From Agarophyton chilense (taxonomy: Eukaryota; Rhodophyta; Florideophyceae; Gracilariales; Gracilariaceae), in NCBI GenBank assembly GCA_030374765.1, contig JARGXX010000075.1, forward strand, positions 310,001-374,000: DNA of 64,000 nt, given 5' to 3'. A program made the position numbers and the translations under genes. Numbering within the stretch: the stretch's first letter is position 1; each line of letters starts with the position of its first letter. The notes under the pieces are model-generated. The model was not told the DNA's origin. It saw only the letters and a program-made list of their open reading frames with translations, and did no database searches. Below are positions 43,001-54,499 of the stretch, piece after piece.

Positions 43001-43024
43001 GGCCAACAGTGAGCAACATTTCGT
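42855..43024 (+). repeat. 85-bp tandem duplication at the RNase H-integrase junction
   Basis: Copies 42855-42939 and 42940-43024 differ at three or four bases. 85 is not a multiple of three, so the duplication shifts the frame. Confidence 0.9.
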
Positions 43025-44226
43025 GTGATGGTTTCAACGTGAACGACATGAAATTAATCATTGGGGACTACAGTTCTAATCAAATATTTGGACCGATTCT
43101 CCTTTCTCTACAGGGAATACCACCAGAAAGTGAGAAGCAAGGGAAACGTTTGGAAAGTCTACTTCCGTCCTTTACCTTAGATGGTTGGAAACTCAATTAT
43201 AATGGAAGGCTTTGTGTTCCTATTAAGGAACGGCGGGTTGTACTGGATTTGGCACATGATTCAAAGGTTGGTGGCCAATTCGCCTATACAAAATTGTTTG
43301 GACGACTGTCCTCATTCCATTGGCGTCATGAATCGAAGGATGTTAGGCTCTATTGTGCTGGATGCCATACGTGCCAGGCAAAGAAGAACCACCACGGACA
43401 ACTTTTGGGAGAGCCTACGCTACTACCAGTTCCAACTCGTCGGTAGGGCTTGGTTGGCACAGATTTCATTTTAAGTCTACCAATGAAAACAGGGGGATAC
43501 GATTACATCACCACTTAGGTTTATCGCTTATCATGCAGAGTCCGATTTCTGCCTTCGAAGCAGACAGATGGTATAACAGATGTCGTTACAGCCTTCTTCA
43601 ATATCATTTTTCCGCAACATGGTCAACCGGATGCCATCATTTCAGAGAGAGACCGGTAGTTTGTGTCAAAGGTCTTGAAGATTATTATGAATCTGTGAGG
43701 AATCAAGTTGTGAATTTCCACAGAGCGTCATCTACAGACCGATGGTGCATCAGAGGTAATGAATCATATGATTGAGAACTACATCAGATTCTTTTGCTGC
43801 TACCAAAAGAATGACTGGAACAAATTGCTATCAGTTGCCCAATTTGTTTATAACTCTTCTGTGTCTGACGATCTTGGCATGTCCCAGTTTGAAGTCGATT
43901 TGGGTTGGAAACCAAAAGCACCAACTGACTTTCTCAGTACGGTGCAGAGTGATATAGAGTCGATTTAAGAGTTACGCACACAGTTGAAGGCAGCCTTAGA
44001 AGATGCCCGGTTTTCGCATCAAATTGCAAAAGCTAATCAAAAGGTGGAGGCCTCAGAAAGGTCCTGCACAAAATCGTATGGTATTGAAGATCGGCTTCTT
44101 AAATCACGAAAACTATTTAAGGACAGATACTCAAAGGCGCAGCCGAAAGATACGTTTTCGAGCCGATATTTTGTTCCGTTGACTGTTACTGAATGTATCG
44201 GGAAGAACGCTTTACGACTAGAATAG
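43025..44226 (+). pseudogene. Gypsy D integrase
   Basis: Zinc domain: LAHDSKVGGQFAYTKLFGRL and CAGCHTCQAKKN (HHCC). Core: GTDFILSLPMKTGGYDYITT with the first Asp, then FPQHGQPDAIISERDR with the second, then LQTDGASEVMNHMIENYIR with Glu. Stops at 43,446, 43,516, 43,651 and 43,694 and one at 43,966 (before ELRTQLK). The C-terminal helix region LKAALEDARFSHQIAKANQK is a typical gypsy integrase tail. Confidence 0.88.
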
Positions 44227-44555
44227 CCTTCCCATATTAAGACTCATCCCGTCGTTAATATGTCTTTCACAAAGTCGTATCAAGTTCAGCCAGATTCGTT
44301 TATATCAAACCATACACCAACACCTGTGGAATGTGTGGTGACTTTGGACTCCCAACCACTTTTCACGGTAGAACAGATTCTATCGCACTGCAAACGAGGC
44401 CGAGGATATCAGTGGCTTGCCTAGTTACAGAATTCACCAAGCAATGACGCTGAATGGCAGCCCAAATGGGATTTTATTGACAAAAACGGCACGGTTACGA
44501 AGGCATTTCATGAATACATTGTTACACATAATGTTCTACAACATCTACATTGAGT
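44227..44555 (+). pseudogene. Gypsy D C-terminal chromodomain
   Basis: After the integrase stop the frame continues to LFTVEQILSHCKRGRGYQWL, then after a TAG where Val/Trp-type sequence is expected, EWQPKWDFIDKNGTVTKAFHEYI. This matches a chromodomain fused to integrase in chromoviruses, which reads histone methylation. Confidence 0.8.
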
Positions 44556-44597
44556 ATTGACGAGAACGTCAATGAGTACGTTTGAGGGTGGGAATGG

Positions 44598-44957
44598 TGC
44601 AACTTACTTTGCAGTATGAGCCAACAGCGAGTGGAGGAGATATTGGGAACGTATCAAAGAGAGTGCATAAATACAAACTTCGTCTCCTGAGTGCTGGTAT
44701 GTAGTGGGTACGAACGTTAGAATTTGCGTGGCCGATGTCGAATTATACATGTTTTTAACAGCATTATTCGAACCTGCACTCTCCCGCCATTTCAGAAGAG
44801 GGCTGACGCCTATTAAAGGCTGGAATCAGCGCAGACGCTGTGCCGACACCAGACTTCACCCCTTAAATAGAGATCTTTGGCAGACCTCTTCTCAGTAGTG
44901 TCGAAACATCTAACTGCCAGCCATTAAACAAGTACATCGTTAATTGTCTTTTTTCCT
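44598..44957 (+). repeat. Gypsy D 3' LTR
   Basis: 360 bp, same ends as the 5' copy (last base T instead of A), followed by the TSD GGAGG. Identity with the 5' LTR is roughly 85-88% by eye. Confidence 0.95.
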
Positions 44958-44962
44958 GGAGG

Positions 44963-45250
44963 AACCGTATAGGTTGCCGATTAGCCGTGCATATATGCTA
45001 TTGTGAAGATATGTGACTTTGGACTTTTGCATCTGCTTGACATGAACTAGTCGGGAATAATGGTACTTCTCACGGAGGTAAACGGACTTGATGTCGAAGT
45101 GCTCGAAGGGCAAGTTGTGTTCTGCGTGTAGGGCTGAGAGCATGCGTTGTGTCGTTTTATTGCCGTGTATGTGGTGGTATGTTTAGGATTATAATGAATC
45201 CCTGGCTTCATGAGGTATCTTCGAAGGTTGCAGCTTGCTCCTCTTTAAAC
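44963..45250 (-). pseudogene. Copia 3 reverse transcriptase, first part
   Basis: FEHFDIKSVYLREKY (first catalytic-region Asp in FDIK), VKQMQKSK and YARLIGNLYGS, corresponding to the copia LYGLKQA block, where Gypsy D is inserted. RT resumes at 39,660. Confidence 0.75.
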
Positions 45251-45599
45251 TATGTTGCCTTCTGCAGATCGTTTGTAGCGGTACAGCATCATGAGAGAGA
45301 TGATGGATTCTGGTAGTGGTTGGAAGTTCTTGGGCAGCCATTTGATGCTCTAGTGTGCGTCTATGTTTTGAAATTTTTGATCATGCGCGAGTTACCAGTA
45401 TTGAGCGTCGGGGTATCGTTGTGATTGCTGTAGGCTGTTTGGTGGGGGTGTTGGGTTTTCAAATGCTTCTGGCGTCGCTTGGTTGTAATTCTAACGTGTC
45501 TTAAATGCTTTAGTGGTGGTTTTCCTTGGGTCGGCTTACCTTTTGTATGGGTGAAAGTCATCAGCTCTTATTTGCTAATATGTGTTTGTTTTTAGAATG

Positions 45600-46420
45600 C
45601 GGATGACTACCGTTTGTATTGACGTGGCGTACATATAACGCACAAGGTCTAGCCTCATTCTGAGCTTCTTTCCATGTGCGTAGACTGGTAAGGTCCCTAA
45701 TTGTCCAAAGGCGAAGATGTGCTTAGGTTTAGGATGGGATTCGTACCAAAGGTGATATGAGGGTGTGTCCCCGTTGGTGTGATGAATTACGTTGTACTTG
45801 AGTATAGTGTCCCTGGTCGCGTCTTCCCAGTCCTCGTCGGGCAGTCCGGCGGTGAGTAGGAGAGCTCTGACCGAGTCTATGACCGTTCTGTTCAGTTGCT
45901 CCGGGATGCCGTTTTCTTGTGGTTGGTGCGGTGTGCAGCGGTGATGTGGAACTTTTTGTGCTGCTTAAATATATCTGACTTGGTTGGATATGTACTCCTT
46001 TGCGTTGTCGCTGCAGAAGTCTGAGAGTGGATATCTCGTTTTGCTGCGTTTGTAATGAAGTGTGGTTTCTATGTGCGGTGGGATGTCTTTGCGGTCTCGA
46101 AGAAAATGTGCAATTAAGAATTTTCTTTTTGCGCAAACAAAGAAGGGTAGATGGTTATTTCCGTGAAAAGATGTGAACCTGATGGGTCTACATATGTCAG
46201 AGCTGATGTAAGAGCCTGCAGGTATGTGTGGAGATTGGGTTTGTGTGGGGCGGGGTGTCGTTTAGAGTGGGCGCCAGCGCTGCTTGTTAGCTTGATGTCT
46301 CCGATGAAGTGAGATGGCATGTTGGATAATAGTTGTCTTTCGGCTGTGAGTGCCAGTTTGCTGGGACTGGTATTATTTGGACGTACATGCCAGTCGTGTG
46401 TGGTGGCTTGTACGTGGGTT
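45600..46420 (-). pseudogene. Copia 3 integrase
   Basis: Reads across three frames: MPSHFIGDIKLTSSAGAHSKRHPAP equals the Copia 1 zinc-region sequence (CSACAHAKRQPAP there, with the first Cys now Ser), then ALTYVDPSGSHLFTEITI with core Asp. Below 46,136 the frame with EYISNQ-type and NGIPEQLNRTVIDSVRALLL-type sequence holds the catalytic Glu. The end, YHLWYESHPKPKHIFAFGQLGTLP, is the linker to RT. Heavy frameshifting. Confidence 0.7.
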
Positions 46421-46587
46421 TTCTTGTTGATGGTTGTGCGTTGCCCAGTTGCGGGAGCGATTTGGAATTGGTGATGTGCTGTTGGGGTGCTGTTAGAGGA
46501 AGGTTTTTGTTGCAGGATGATGGGCGTGTGTTGTTACGTTGGGCTGGCTATGGAGGTCTGGGTGGTGGGGAGGCGGGTTTGGTATGG

Positions 46588-47340
46588 TTATTGCTGCGAT
46601 GAATTTGTAGAAAGGATCGTGCTGTGTGCTTGGGAAGTGTTTATAATAGTGGCTTTGAGACCGTACTGGTTGTTGTGCCAGGGTGCCGTAGCGAATAAGA
46701 CTGGTGGGTGTTTTGTAGTATCGAATACATAACCGCTCTTTTCTGTGAATGTGACCAGGCCAGGTCGGTCGGCCAGGTCGTGTACTGATAATGGTTTGTG
46801 TCTAATATGTGAGTTGGCTACCACTTGAGTGTGTATGGGCTTATTCTTGTTCGAGATCATCTGTAGTATTCCAGTGTGGGTGCTGTGCGTCTGGTGGTGC
46901 TTAGCCGAATGGGTTCAGATGGGTGATTCTAGGTATTACGTGGTAGGGATGGGGTTTGTTATGTGGGGAGGGTGTGCTCCGCTGCCTAGAAGAAACGTAG
47001 CAGCTGGGTTGACGTCTGCCTTGGAGGTTACGTCGACTCTGTTGTCGGGGAGCTGGAGAGGCTGGTGCATTGCTTGATAGTTGTAAAGTGCCGTCGTGGG
47101 ATGGTGGTAATATGGTGTCTATATTGGTCCTGCTTAAATATATTTGGCGTGATATGGAGGTTTTGAAGTTTTAAATTTGGGGTGCCCCTGGTCTCGACAT
47201 TAGTCGTCAGTGTGATTACACCGGACTCAAAGTGCTTTGTGATAAAATAATAACACGTTGAATGGTATTCTCGGAGTAGAGATTTGGTTGCGCTTATACT
47301 TGGGTCGGGGGTTTGGAGTGTTGCGGGGAGGGCCATAGTC
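46588..47340 (-). pseudogene. Copia 3 protease and pre-integrase linker
   Basis: 47,336-47,028 has SATKSLLREYHSTCYYFITKHFES. The protease active site falls near 47,050-46,980 in a shifted frame (LSSSPTTEST precedes it). 46,860-46,588 continues with VVANSHIRHKPLSVHDLADRPGLVTF, homologous to the Copia 1 stretch after its protease (VVNPHIRHYLFSFHDLATRYGLVSF). Confidence 0.6.
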
Positions 47341-47497
47341 TCCGGTGAATCTGGATGTGGTTGGTGGCTGTGCGAAAGATGATGGTTGATAAAGGTTGTT
47401 GAGAGCTTTGATTACGCGTATGAAGTTGCAAAATTGTGTTGGGTTTGTTGGAAATAATTTGTCTCAGTACGGGGATGGGAGTAGGTTGCTTCTTTAA

Positions 47498-47968
47498 TTA
47501 GTATAGGAGAAATTCGATTTTTTTGGCTTCATCGGTGATGTTGGGGTATCGTGCGGCTATCATCTTTTTTCGAACTGCGAGATGTTCTTCGAAGTAGTCA
47601 CCATACATGCTGGTATCTGCGAGGTCGATGCTTTCTGCTTCTGTCTTCAAGAATTGATGGTTCTCTTTGGTTGATTGGTTGGTATGTTGAATGATATCGT
47701 GAACTAGATCATGTAGCGTGGGGTCCGTTTCGGGAACGATCCGAAGACCAAGAATTTCTATGTAAACGCTTCTAATTATCGCGGATAGTATGCGGTTTTT
47801 CTCGTTGCCAAATGATTTGCGTAATGCTGGTTCTGGCTGTGGTTCCGGGTTGCTTTGAAGATGCGGGAGTGTGTCAGTGGTATGCGCGTTAGTCTTGAGT
47901 GTTAAATGACATAACGCGTAATTGTTGGTGTCTAAATTGGGTAGCTTGTGTGATTTGTCGTAATCCAT
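47498..47968 (-). pseudogene. Copia 3 gag
   Basis: A 156-residue frame. MDYDKSHKLPNLDTNNYALCHLTLKT starts it like a copia gag (UBN2 type), followed by LRIVPETDPTLHDLVHDIIQHTN and a charged helix (EEHLAVRKKMIAARYPNITDE). The nucleocapsid end lies between 47,490 and 47,340 and is not readable. 47,970-48,188 is the leader. Confidence 0.6.
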
Positions 47969-48188
47969 GACGTGGTGGTTTTGTGATGTGTCGAAATGGC
48001 TGGTAGTGTCGTGCGCAATATGTTTATCGCTGGCTGTTTTAAGTGCGTTGGCATACAGTTCTTGAATATGCGGGTTGCAGCGGAGTTCGCATCCTAGGCG
48101 GCGGGCGAGACGCTGGTTGTTGGGATCCTTGTTGGGTTTAGGGGGAGAGGGGCGGAGTGAGGTTCAGGTTTTCGTAGCGCCCGTAGCT

Positions 48189-48281
48189 TGTAATTGAAAG
48201 GCACTACCACTTGTCTTTACTTATGTTTGTCGTCGTCGTAGTTCACATCTACTTTTATCTGTACTGTAATGCTGTTTGACA
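48189..48281 (-). repeat. Copia 3 5' LTR (93 bp)
   Basis: TGTAATTGAAAGG...GCTGTTTGACA on the plus strand; TG...CA termini in both directions. Flanked outside by GAAAC. Confidence 0.88.
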
Positions 48282-49066
48282 GAAACTGATATAATAAAGT
48301 ACACTCGAACGCAGACAGTTTGTGAAGTGTTAACTTGAGTTCGTTTTACTCGGCTCAGACTCTGTTCTTCTGTTCTTTTATAATACTTCAAAGCACTTTT
48401 TAGTTATTCTAAACGCACATCATTTTGTTCTAAGATAGTTCTTGCCTTTTCAACATAAAGATCTATAGAAGCTTGTAGAGTCTTCTACATACTTCTAATA
48501 CATAACCCAGTTTCTTGTACCATTCTGGAACCTCCTAGAGTTTTCTAAAATAGAAACATGCTGGTAAATGTGACTTTTTGACCAAAATGATCGACATTAA
48601 ACATTTTACTCTTGAAAGTTTAGTTATGCCATATATTGAAAGAGTGTCACAGTTTCGCAAAAGTGAAAGAATGAAAGCCTGACGGAATGATTACCCTAAC
48701 AGAGTATGATCCTAGAACTAAAACTATTCGAAACACACAAGCTTTCATGATACGCAACAGATGGGCAATGTCAGCCAGCTTTGCGTCCTTGTCGAAGTTT
48801 AAAAGAGTTTGAAAAATGTTTAAGGGAAAAAAAAGAAGCTCGGTGAGAAGTGAAACTTTCGTAAAGATTTCCTACGACGTAGGCAAAGTAATCGCTTGAG
48901 CTTTGTAATAAGTCTTGTCCTTATTAGGGAGCACCATTGAAAAACGCCCACGCCAGGTATGTACGTGTGCGCCCAGCACAGCTGGCCATTTTTTATATTT
49001 TGATGTTTGCAAAGTGTCAAGGTAAGAAGTTTTTCGTAGTACTTTACATGATCTAGTAGCTCGGCT
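48282..49066. other. AT-rich stretch without a gene
   Basis: No transposon or host domain. It contains repeated TTCTA/TAGAA motifs (48,440-48,560). The minus-strand frame 48,820-49,149 is not recognisable. Confidence 0.5.
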
Positions 49067-49574
49067 TGTAGTATTCTACGAGATACTGTAAGTTTCTCGA
49101 TAGCTGGTGGGAGTACACAGAACACACCGCGAGAAGAGGTTGTTGCCATGCAAATGACTGTCCTTGAAAGAAGGTGTGTGGACTGATACGATCAGAGAGC
49201 TGCTGAAAGAAACGATACGTGTGAACACGAGATAATACTCTGGGTGCGGCGGTACGTTAGATACTCGAGATTGGCTTTACAACCCTTGTGCAATCACAAA
49301 AGAACAACAAAAAAACAACAACGCATAACACAAAAGATAAAGGAAGCGGTAAACAGCGCGAAGGGAATTATATCCTCGAAAGAAAAGCTATAGCTCAAAG
49401 GCGATTAGCACAGTGGCTATAGGTGCTTCTAAGTCGATGGCGACTTTAAAATTCCTATCGAACACCAAAATGGTGGTATCTTGGTTGTTGGTTGGCCCCT
49501 GCTTTCCTCATCTGGTTCCAAGCGCTATTTATTGAGCCATGAGGCAAAAGAGCTACTGCACTGGAATATCTACA
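49067..49574 (-). repeat. Gypsy E 3' LTR (putative)
   Basis: Starts TGTAGTATTCTACG and probably ends ATATCTACA, termini like those of the solo LTRs at 3841 and 9487. 49,067-49,320 aligns with 59,517-59,765 almost without gaps in its first half (CTCGATAGC, GCAAATGA.TGTCCTTGAAAGAAGGTGTGTG, AGAACAACAA). The last part is less certain. Confidence 0.65.
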
Positions 49575-49949
49575 CCACGGTAAGCCACAAGATAGTTATT
49601 CTAAAATAATCGAAATAGAAATTTTTTGGTCATACCGTGCAAGCGTAGAGTAGTACAGTGCTATAAAACTAATCCTAATGTCCTATCTCATCTCGTTATC
49701 GAGTACAGTACTGAGAATATCTTCTGAATTCCGTATATGGACTTTGATATGTTTCGATCATTCGATTCAAAGTGCTTCTCAAATGCTACATATCCTTTTC
49801 ATGAAGCGCGGAGCACCCGCAACGCAAGAACGTAAAATCGTATCGACAGCGTGCTTCACTCCGGCTTTTCGTTCTCAAAAAAACTCCAAGCGTTGCACCT
49901 TAACCAGACCGCTCCTCAATTCTTCTTGTATATCCTGCTACACTGACGA

Positions 49950-51560
49950 GGAGCAATCCTTACAATGGGGGGAATCCACAAACGTCATACGCCGACTTTG
50001 GTAACCCAGCGCATCATCGAAACACTGCCTCTTTAGATCGTTCCATACGGGGATCTCGAACAGTGTCACTTCCGGCTTCTTCATAAGGTCCCAGCCCAGC
50101 ATACATTTCTCCCACAGCAGCCGTTTGGCAACCATCATCTGCTGTGATCCAGAGTTTCCCGCACTATGCGGACTTCGTCGGGCGGGATCCGATGCAGCAC
50201 ACCGGGCTCTTCGCTCGTTTTCCCTGGTTTTACTCTGCGGCTGTACGCGACGAAGACCTCATTGGTCAGTACGTAGTCGCTGGTAGACTTCCTGACGGTA
50301 TTCAGTGGTATGCACCATTGACGAGTGACTGGCTCTGCCGCTGTGCGATTCCAGACAACACGATAAGCCGCTTTCGTTTCGAAAGCGTGGGGGAAGCCCG
50401 CGAAAAGTTCACGCGATTTGTGTACCAGCAAATACTTCGTGTGATTGGGAGCGTTTCCTTACATGAAAATTTGGACTTCGACACCTGGATCGCCAGAACG
50501 AACAGAGAAGCTTTTTCGTATCCCGAGAACCTTAGGAATTTAGATCTCCAACCTTGGCTAGGTGTACGTAGAGTATCTAACATGACCCTTTGCTTCGACA
50601 GTGCTCGAATACTAACGGAGTTCCGCTATCTTCGAAAGCGCGAGAATCCCTAGTGAAAATTTTTTCAATTGGAGAGGCGTACTCGATCATGACTAGAATA
50701 CTTGGTCCCGTACCAAACGCTGGAGATAGACCAATTTGCGTACAACCCGCCCATAGAGCGCTACGTTTCCATCACCCGTTGTTCGAATAAAATCGAGAGT
50801 CTTCTTGATTGTCCTGTGGAGCTCCCTCTAGGGATTATCTATGTGGGTTCCCAACTTTCAAATGATTTGTTCTCCGGTAATTGGGTAGTCTTTTATTGTG
50901 AATTCATCTCTAAGATGGACTTTTTTGTCGTTTTGGATGGGTATGACACCTATCATCTGAGTTACATGAGCCCAATGGCCCGACAACTTGCGAGACAGCT
51001 CGATCATGTGCAAATCATGAAGAGGTTCAGCATTTGATGAGTTTCATGAACCAGATTGACTGGACACTTGTTCCTAGCGAAATGGACACAAGAGGTAAAC
51101 CTCGAAGTCATAATTCCCCCGTAAGGACAGCACCAATCGGCGATTTCGTGTGGTATGATCCATGGACCAAACAACACATCAACGGCGATCACGCCAAGAC
51201 AATATGGGAAAAACCGAAGCAATTTTTCCTGCACAGCCAACTAGCTATCAATTAAAGCCTGTGCCTCTTAATGCGGACACACTCGAAAACGAGCTCCAAG
51301 AAATCTATTAAGATGACGAGCACGGAGAGATGGGTCTCGAAATCAGCGGTCAAACGGTAAATAACGGCATGGAGCCAATAGATATTTCTGTAACGCAAAC
51401 GCATCCTCACGAGCCAACAGCAACTGCTGAGATACAGAGTCCTGCGTACGAACCCGAGCAGCCGATTGTATCGAAGCACAGTGCGGAAATGGACATTCTG
51501 AGGTGGTTCCTCTAAGAAGCAGGGATTCCTCCCAATGCCATTCAAGGCGACCGAAAATAG
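49950..51560 (+). pseudogene. Antisense accessory gene of Gypsy E (decayed)
   Basis: Homologous to the 544-residue protein at 60,756-62,351. 50,144-50,653 has PWF..AAVRDEDLIGQYVVAGRLPDGI (PWFHPTAVRDDELIDSYV in the other), DWLCRCAI and REKFTRFVYQQIL. 50,702-51,037 has VPYQTLEI, VELPLGIIYVGSQL and MARQLARQLDHV. 51,034-51,255 has NQIDWTLVPS and FVWYDPWT. It ends with ILRWFL, a stop, then EAGIPPNAI, matching GNAGIPIPPGM in the intact copy. At least four frame changes or stops. No domain I know. Opposite in strand to all other Gypsy E genes. Confidence 0.75.
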
Positions 51561-52100
51561 ATGCTGAATCTCTTGTGCTCCTCGATGGAAAAACGTGCTA
51601 GCCCTCCAGGCACGGGAGGTCGCACATCATTCGTACTGTAGTAGGTATTCTAGCTGTACAATATTGGGATAAACTACTTCACTTCTGTTCCAAGATACTT
51701 TGTTCTCTTTTTTTTTTTCTACAACGTAGTTCTCCACTTTTTTCTTCATCTTCATGATACTTCATGTTACTTCTTGTTTTCTTAGGAGTTGAATAAGATC
51801 AGAACTTTCTGAGACCATTCAAGCGACGAGAGCGTCATCAATATTACTGGGGATATACACCTTAGCTCTTCTACATCACGAAAACACGTGAGATCGTGGT
51901 AAGTGATGTATGTGACCCCATTTATCGTCTGCGGGTTGATACCCATATCATCGTACTTTAAACAGTAAATTGTTAATCTTAGCATACCATCCCTGTCCAG
52001 TTATTCGTTTGATAATGTACTCATGTTCTCCTTCTCCATTTAGTGTCGTTGAGGCCGACATATCGCTCTTTTGATCGGGTTCGGCCGTACCTACTTATGG
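51561..52100. other. Pyrimidine-rich stretch between accessory gene and pol
   Basis: 51,660-51,785 is T/C-rich on the plus strand (purine-rich on the element strand), like 62,670-62,830 in Gypsy F at the same relative place. No gene was recognised. Confidence 0.5.
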
Positions 52101-52109
52101 TACACCTTA

Positions 52110-53480
52110 ATGAGGGTGCTTGATTTTCGATTGCTCCCTTGAAGACTCTGGATTCGCGTTACCACTTTCGTCGGATTCGCCCACTTTTTGGTGTCTGAAA
52201 GCTAGTCTTCTCGATTCCCGTGATCTGTCCGTTCTGCCCAAGACCTCCAACTCAACATTTGGTCCATCTGATTCTTTTGGCGATGACGCGATGTTTGTTC
52301 TCGCTAGAGGCCTTTCTTCTGCCTTTTTATGGCATTTTTGAATCTGTACTAATAGTTGCTGCGGGAGAAGTGCATATCCTTTGTTTTGCGGCGTCCTCCA
52401 ACCAGTAGTCAGCTGATACAACCTTGTGAATAAACTCTGGCCTTCCACTTCGATTCCGTCTCTGTTGAGGTCGAGATCGCTCTTCTCATTGTGAAATTAT
52501 TTCTGTTCTAAAGTGACATCTGTGTCTTTCTATCCGAGTAGCGGAACCCTCCTGTTTATATCAGCTTTATCATTATTAGGCGCTACTGTGGGTGGCGTAA
52601 CAGCTACGACGTCAGGTTCTCCTGTTGATGGTTCCACGGCGCCAGGTGCGCGACGATCTTCAAATGAAGCTTTCTTATCGCTCTTCTCTTCGACCTCATT
52701 TGTGTTCTTCACTTGAACGTGACTTGGTGTGAGAGATGCAGCTCAATGCGTGTTCATTGCGGGTGTTGCTTGACCTGTTCCGATCTGACCTCTAATGCTC
52801 TAAATCTCACTCATTGATGCGCCGTGTGGCAGCAGATCCTTTACTGACGTCATGCACCGGTTTTCTGGATCATGACAGCCACCTGGCAATATTTTTGAGT
52901 TATTTTGTTGTTGGGCGACAAGTACGCAGGCGCATGTACTGTAAAGCTCTGCATTCGTGTTCGCACCTCACTAGGCACACGAGCCAGCTTTCTCTGCTGC
53001 ACGTCAGCTTTGGGGCTTGGCACGACGCCGGCTACAACTGAAATTGATGCGCTCACCACTCTATTGCTTGAAAATGCGCTCAACATCCTTCGTTCTTCGG
53101 ATATCAACGGTGTGCTCGTCGAGTTCGACAGCTTCATGTGGTCCCATCGCAATTGATGCTAACTTTTGGCAGCGTTTCCGTTCCTGTTCTTCCCAAGTAT
53201 TCCAGGCATCCTTCTTTTTTACTACCAAGTTGACGTGTCCTACAACTTTGATATCTGGGAGTTCCTGGCGTTCTGATGCATCTTAATTGCGCTTGTAGCG
53301 TGCTCGGGACTTTTCTCTCTCGATTTCGGCTTGTGTAGCGCGTTTGAGCAGCTCATCTCTCCCGTGTAGGTGAAAGTGACCCGGCATCGTCATGTTTTCA
53401 TTTTCGGTTCTGTCCAAGCGAATCACGATTGAAAAGGCCAGTGTTCGGTCTGGTATTTCCAGCTCTAATGGCGCTAGCTT
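52110..53480 (-). pseudogene. Gypsy E integrase C-terminal region and possible chromodomain
   Basis: 53,290-52,850: LPDIKVVGHVNLVVKKKDAW, then AIAMGPHEAVELDEHTVDIRR, the SH3-like GPF-type integrase domain, and after a stop RVVSASISVV. 52,710-52,530 is a Pro/Glu-rich linker. 52,450-52,350 (LYQLTTGW, YALLPQQLLVQIQK) aligns loosely with the end of the Gypsy F chromodomain (RYQVRWYGF, HLPRSKVLSY). Confidence 0.55.
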
Positions 53481-54180
53481 CGTGGTCGAATGTACCTACG
53501 TATTTTACGCGTACAATAGAGTGTCTGTATACATATCCCAGTCGTTGGGGTGTTCAGCAATTTAATGCCATAGTGCGGCGAGTAGCGTACTGTTGTGCCG
53601 TTCCCCCTGTCCCTTACATTGTGGACGATAATTCGTGGTGAACATGTTTCGAATAACCACTTTGTTGTATGCATCCTGAAAGAAGCATACAACGAATTGT
53701 TTACCACCATCTGAGAGCGTAGTATCTGGCGGTCCGTAGTAATACACCCAATAGTAAATAAACGTTCGTGCCATCACGGGAGTGGTGATCCATTCCAGTG
53801 GAACTATTTTGACCGGCTTAGAGAAGTAATCAGTAATTTCCATAAGTTGCATGCTTCTTCTTTTCGAACGAGTCGATTCTCCGAGTAAATCGATACTGAC
53901 ACACCGTAGAGGCGCTTTCGTTGGTAATGAATTCAGTGAAATCTTCTTCTGTCACAGCTTAAATCGATTTCGAGCGCATGTCGAGCACAGCTTTGATGTC
54001 GCATGACAATCCACTGCCAAATTATGGCAATAAAGATCCTTTCTGAGCCTTAGATACAACTTTATTTCTACGGGATGACCGGACAACTGTGAGTAGTGAG
54101 GCAAATGCAGTACTCTGCTCTTCAGAACGTGTGGTATCACTATTTGATCATGAGCATCGACGGTTCGAACAAAACATCCT
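53480..54180 (-). pseudogene. Gypsy E integrase zinc domain and core
   Basis: Zinc domain: LPHYSQLSGHPVEIKLYLRLRKD with H-x-x-x-H and CHATSKLCSTC. Core: MEITDYFSKPVKIVPL (first Asp), YYGPPDTTLSDGGKQFV (second Asp) and NYRPQCKGQGERHNSTLLAAL with the Glu in GQGERHN. Two or three stops. The core frame is 96 codons without interruption. Confidence 0.88.
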
Positions 54181-54499
54181 CAATCATGGAGACGAAAAGG
54201 TAGCTTCTCCCCCCCTTTAAGACGACAGAGGATAGCATTACAAAAGGCGTCTCTGACCTTTTCACGCAGAACCTCTTCGAGAGCTATTCGTTCGAGTTGA
54301 AAGTCGGGATCTGTGTTCGTATTCTGAGATATCAGTAAATCAAAAGCATAATTTTCTTCTTCCAGACTGTTCTCCTCTTCTGTATCTTTTGTTTTTGATC
54401 TCTTTATTACCAAAGATGATATCTCATCATCGATTTCCACTTGGGTTTCACCCAAGATTTCGAGTCGCTATAACGCTTCAGCAAGAAGATTTGAAGTCC

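Larger units (their letters stand above)
39666..44957 (+). mobile_element. Gypsy D, complete-length Ty3/gypsy chromovirus
   Basis: 5,292 bp with LTRs 39666-40024 and 44598-44957, target duplication GGAGG (39661-39665, 44958-44962), and a polypurine tract GAGGGTGGGAATGG at 44584-44597. Gag, protease, RT, RNase H, integrase and chromodomain are present in order on the plus strand, each with one to several lesions. Inserted into Copia 3 RT in the opposite orientation. Confidence 0.95.
38402..48281 (-). mobile_element. Copia 3, Ty1/copia element with 93-bp LTRs, split by Gypsy D
   Basis: Bounded by 93-bp LTRs (38402-38494, 48189-48281) and the direct repeat GAAAC (38397-38401, 48282-48286). Minus-strand order is gag, protease, pre-integrase, integrase, RT and RNase H. 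Removing Gypsy D (5,292 bp plus its TSD) leaves about 4.58 kb, a normal copia size. Same family as Copia 1. Confidence 0.9.
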
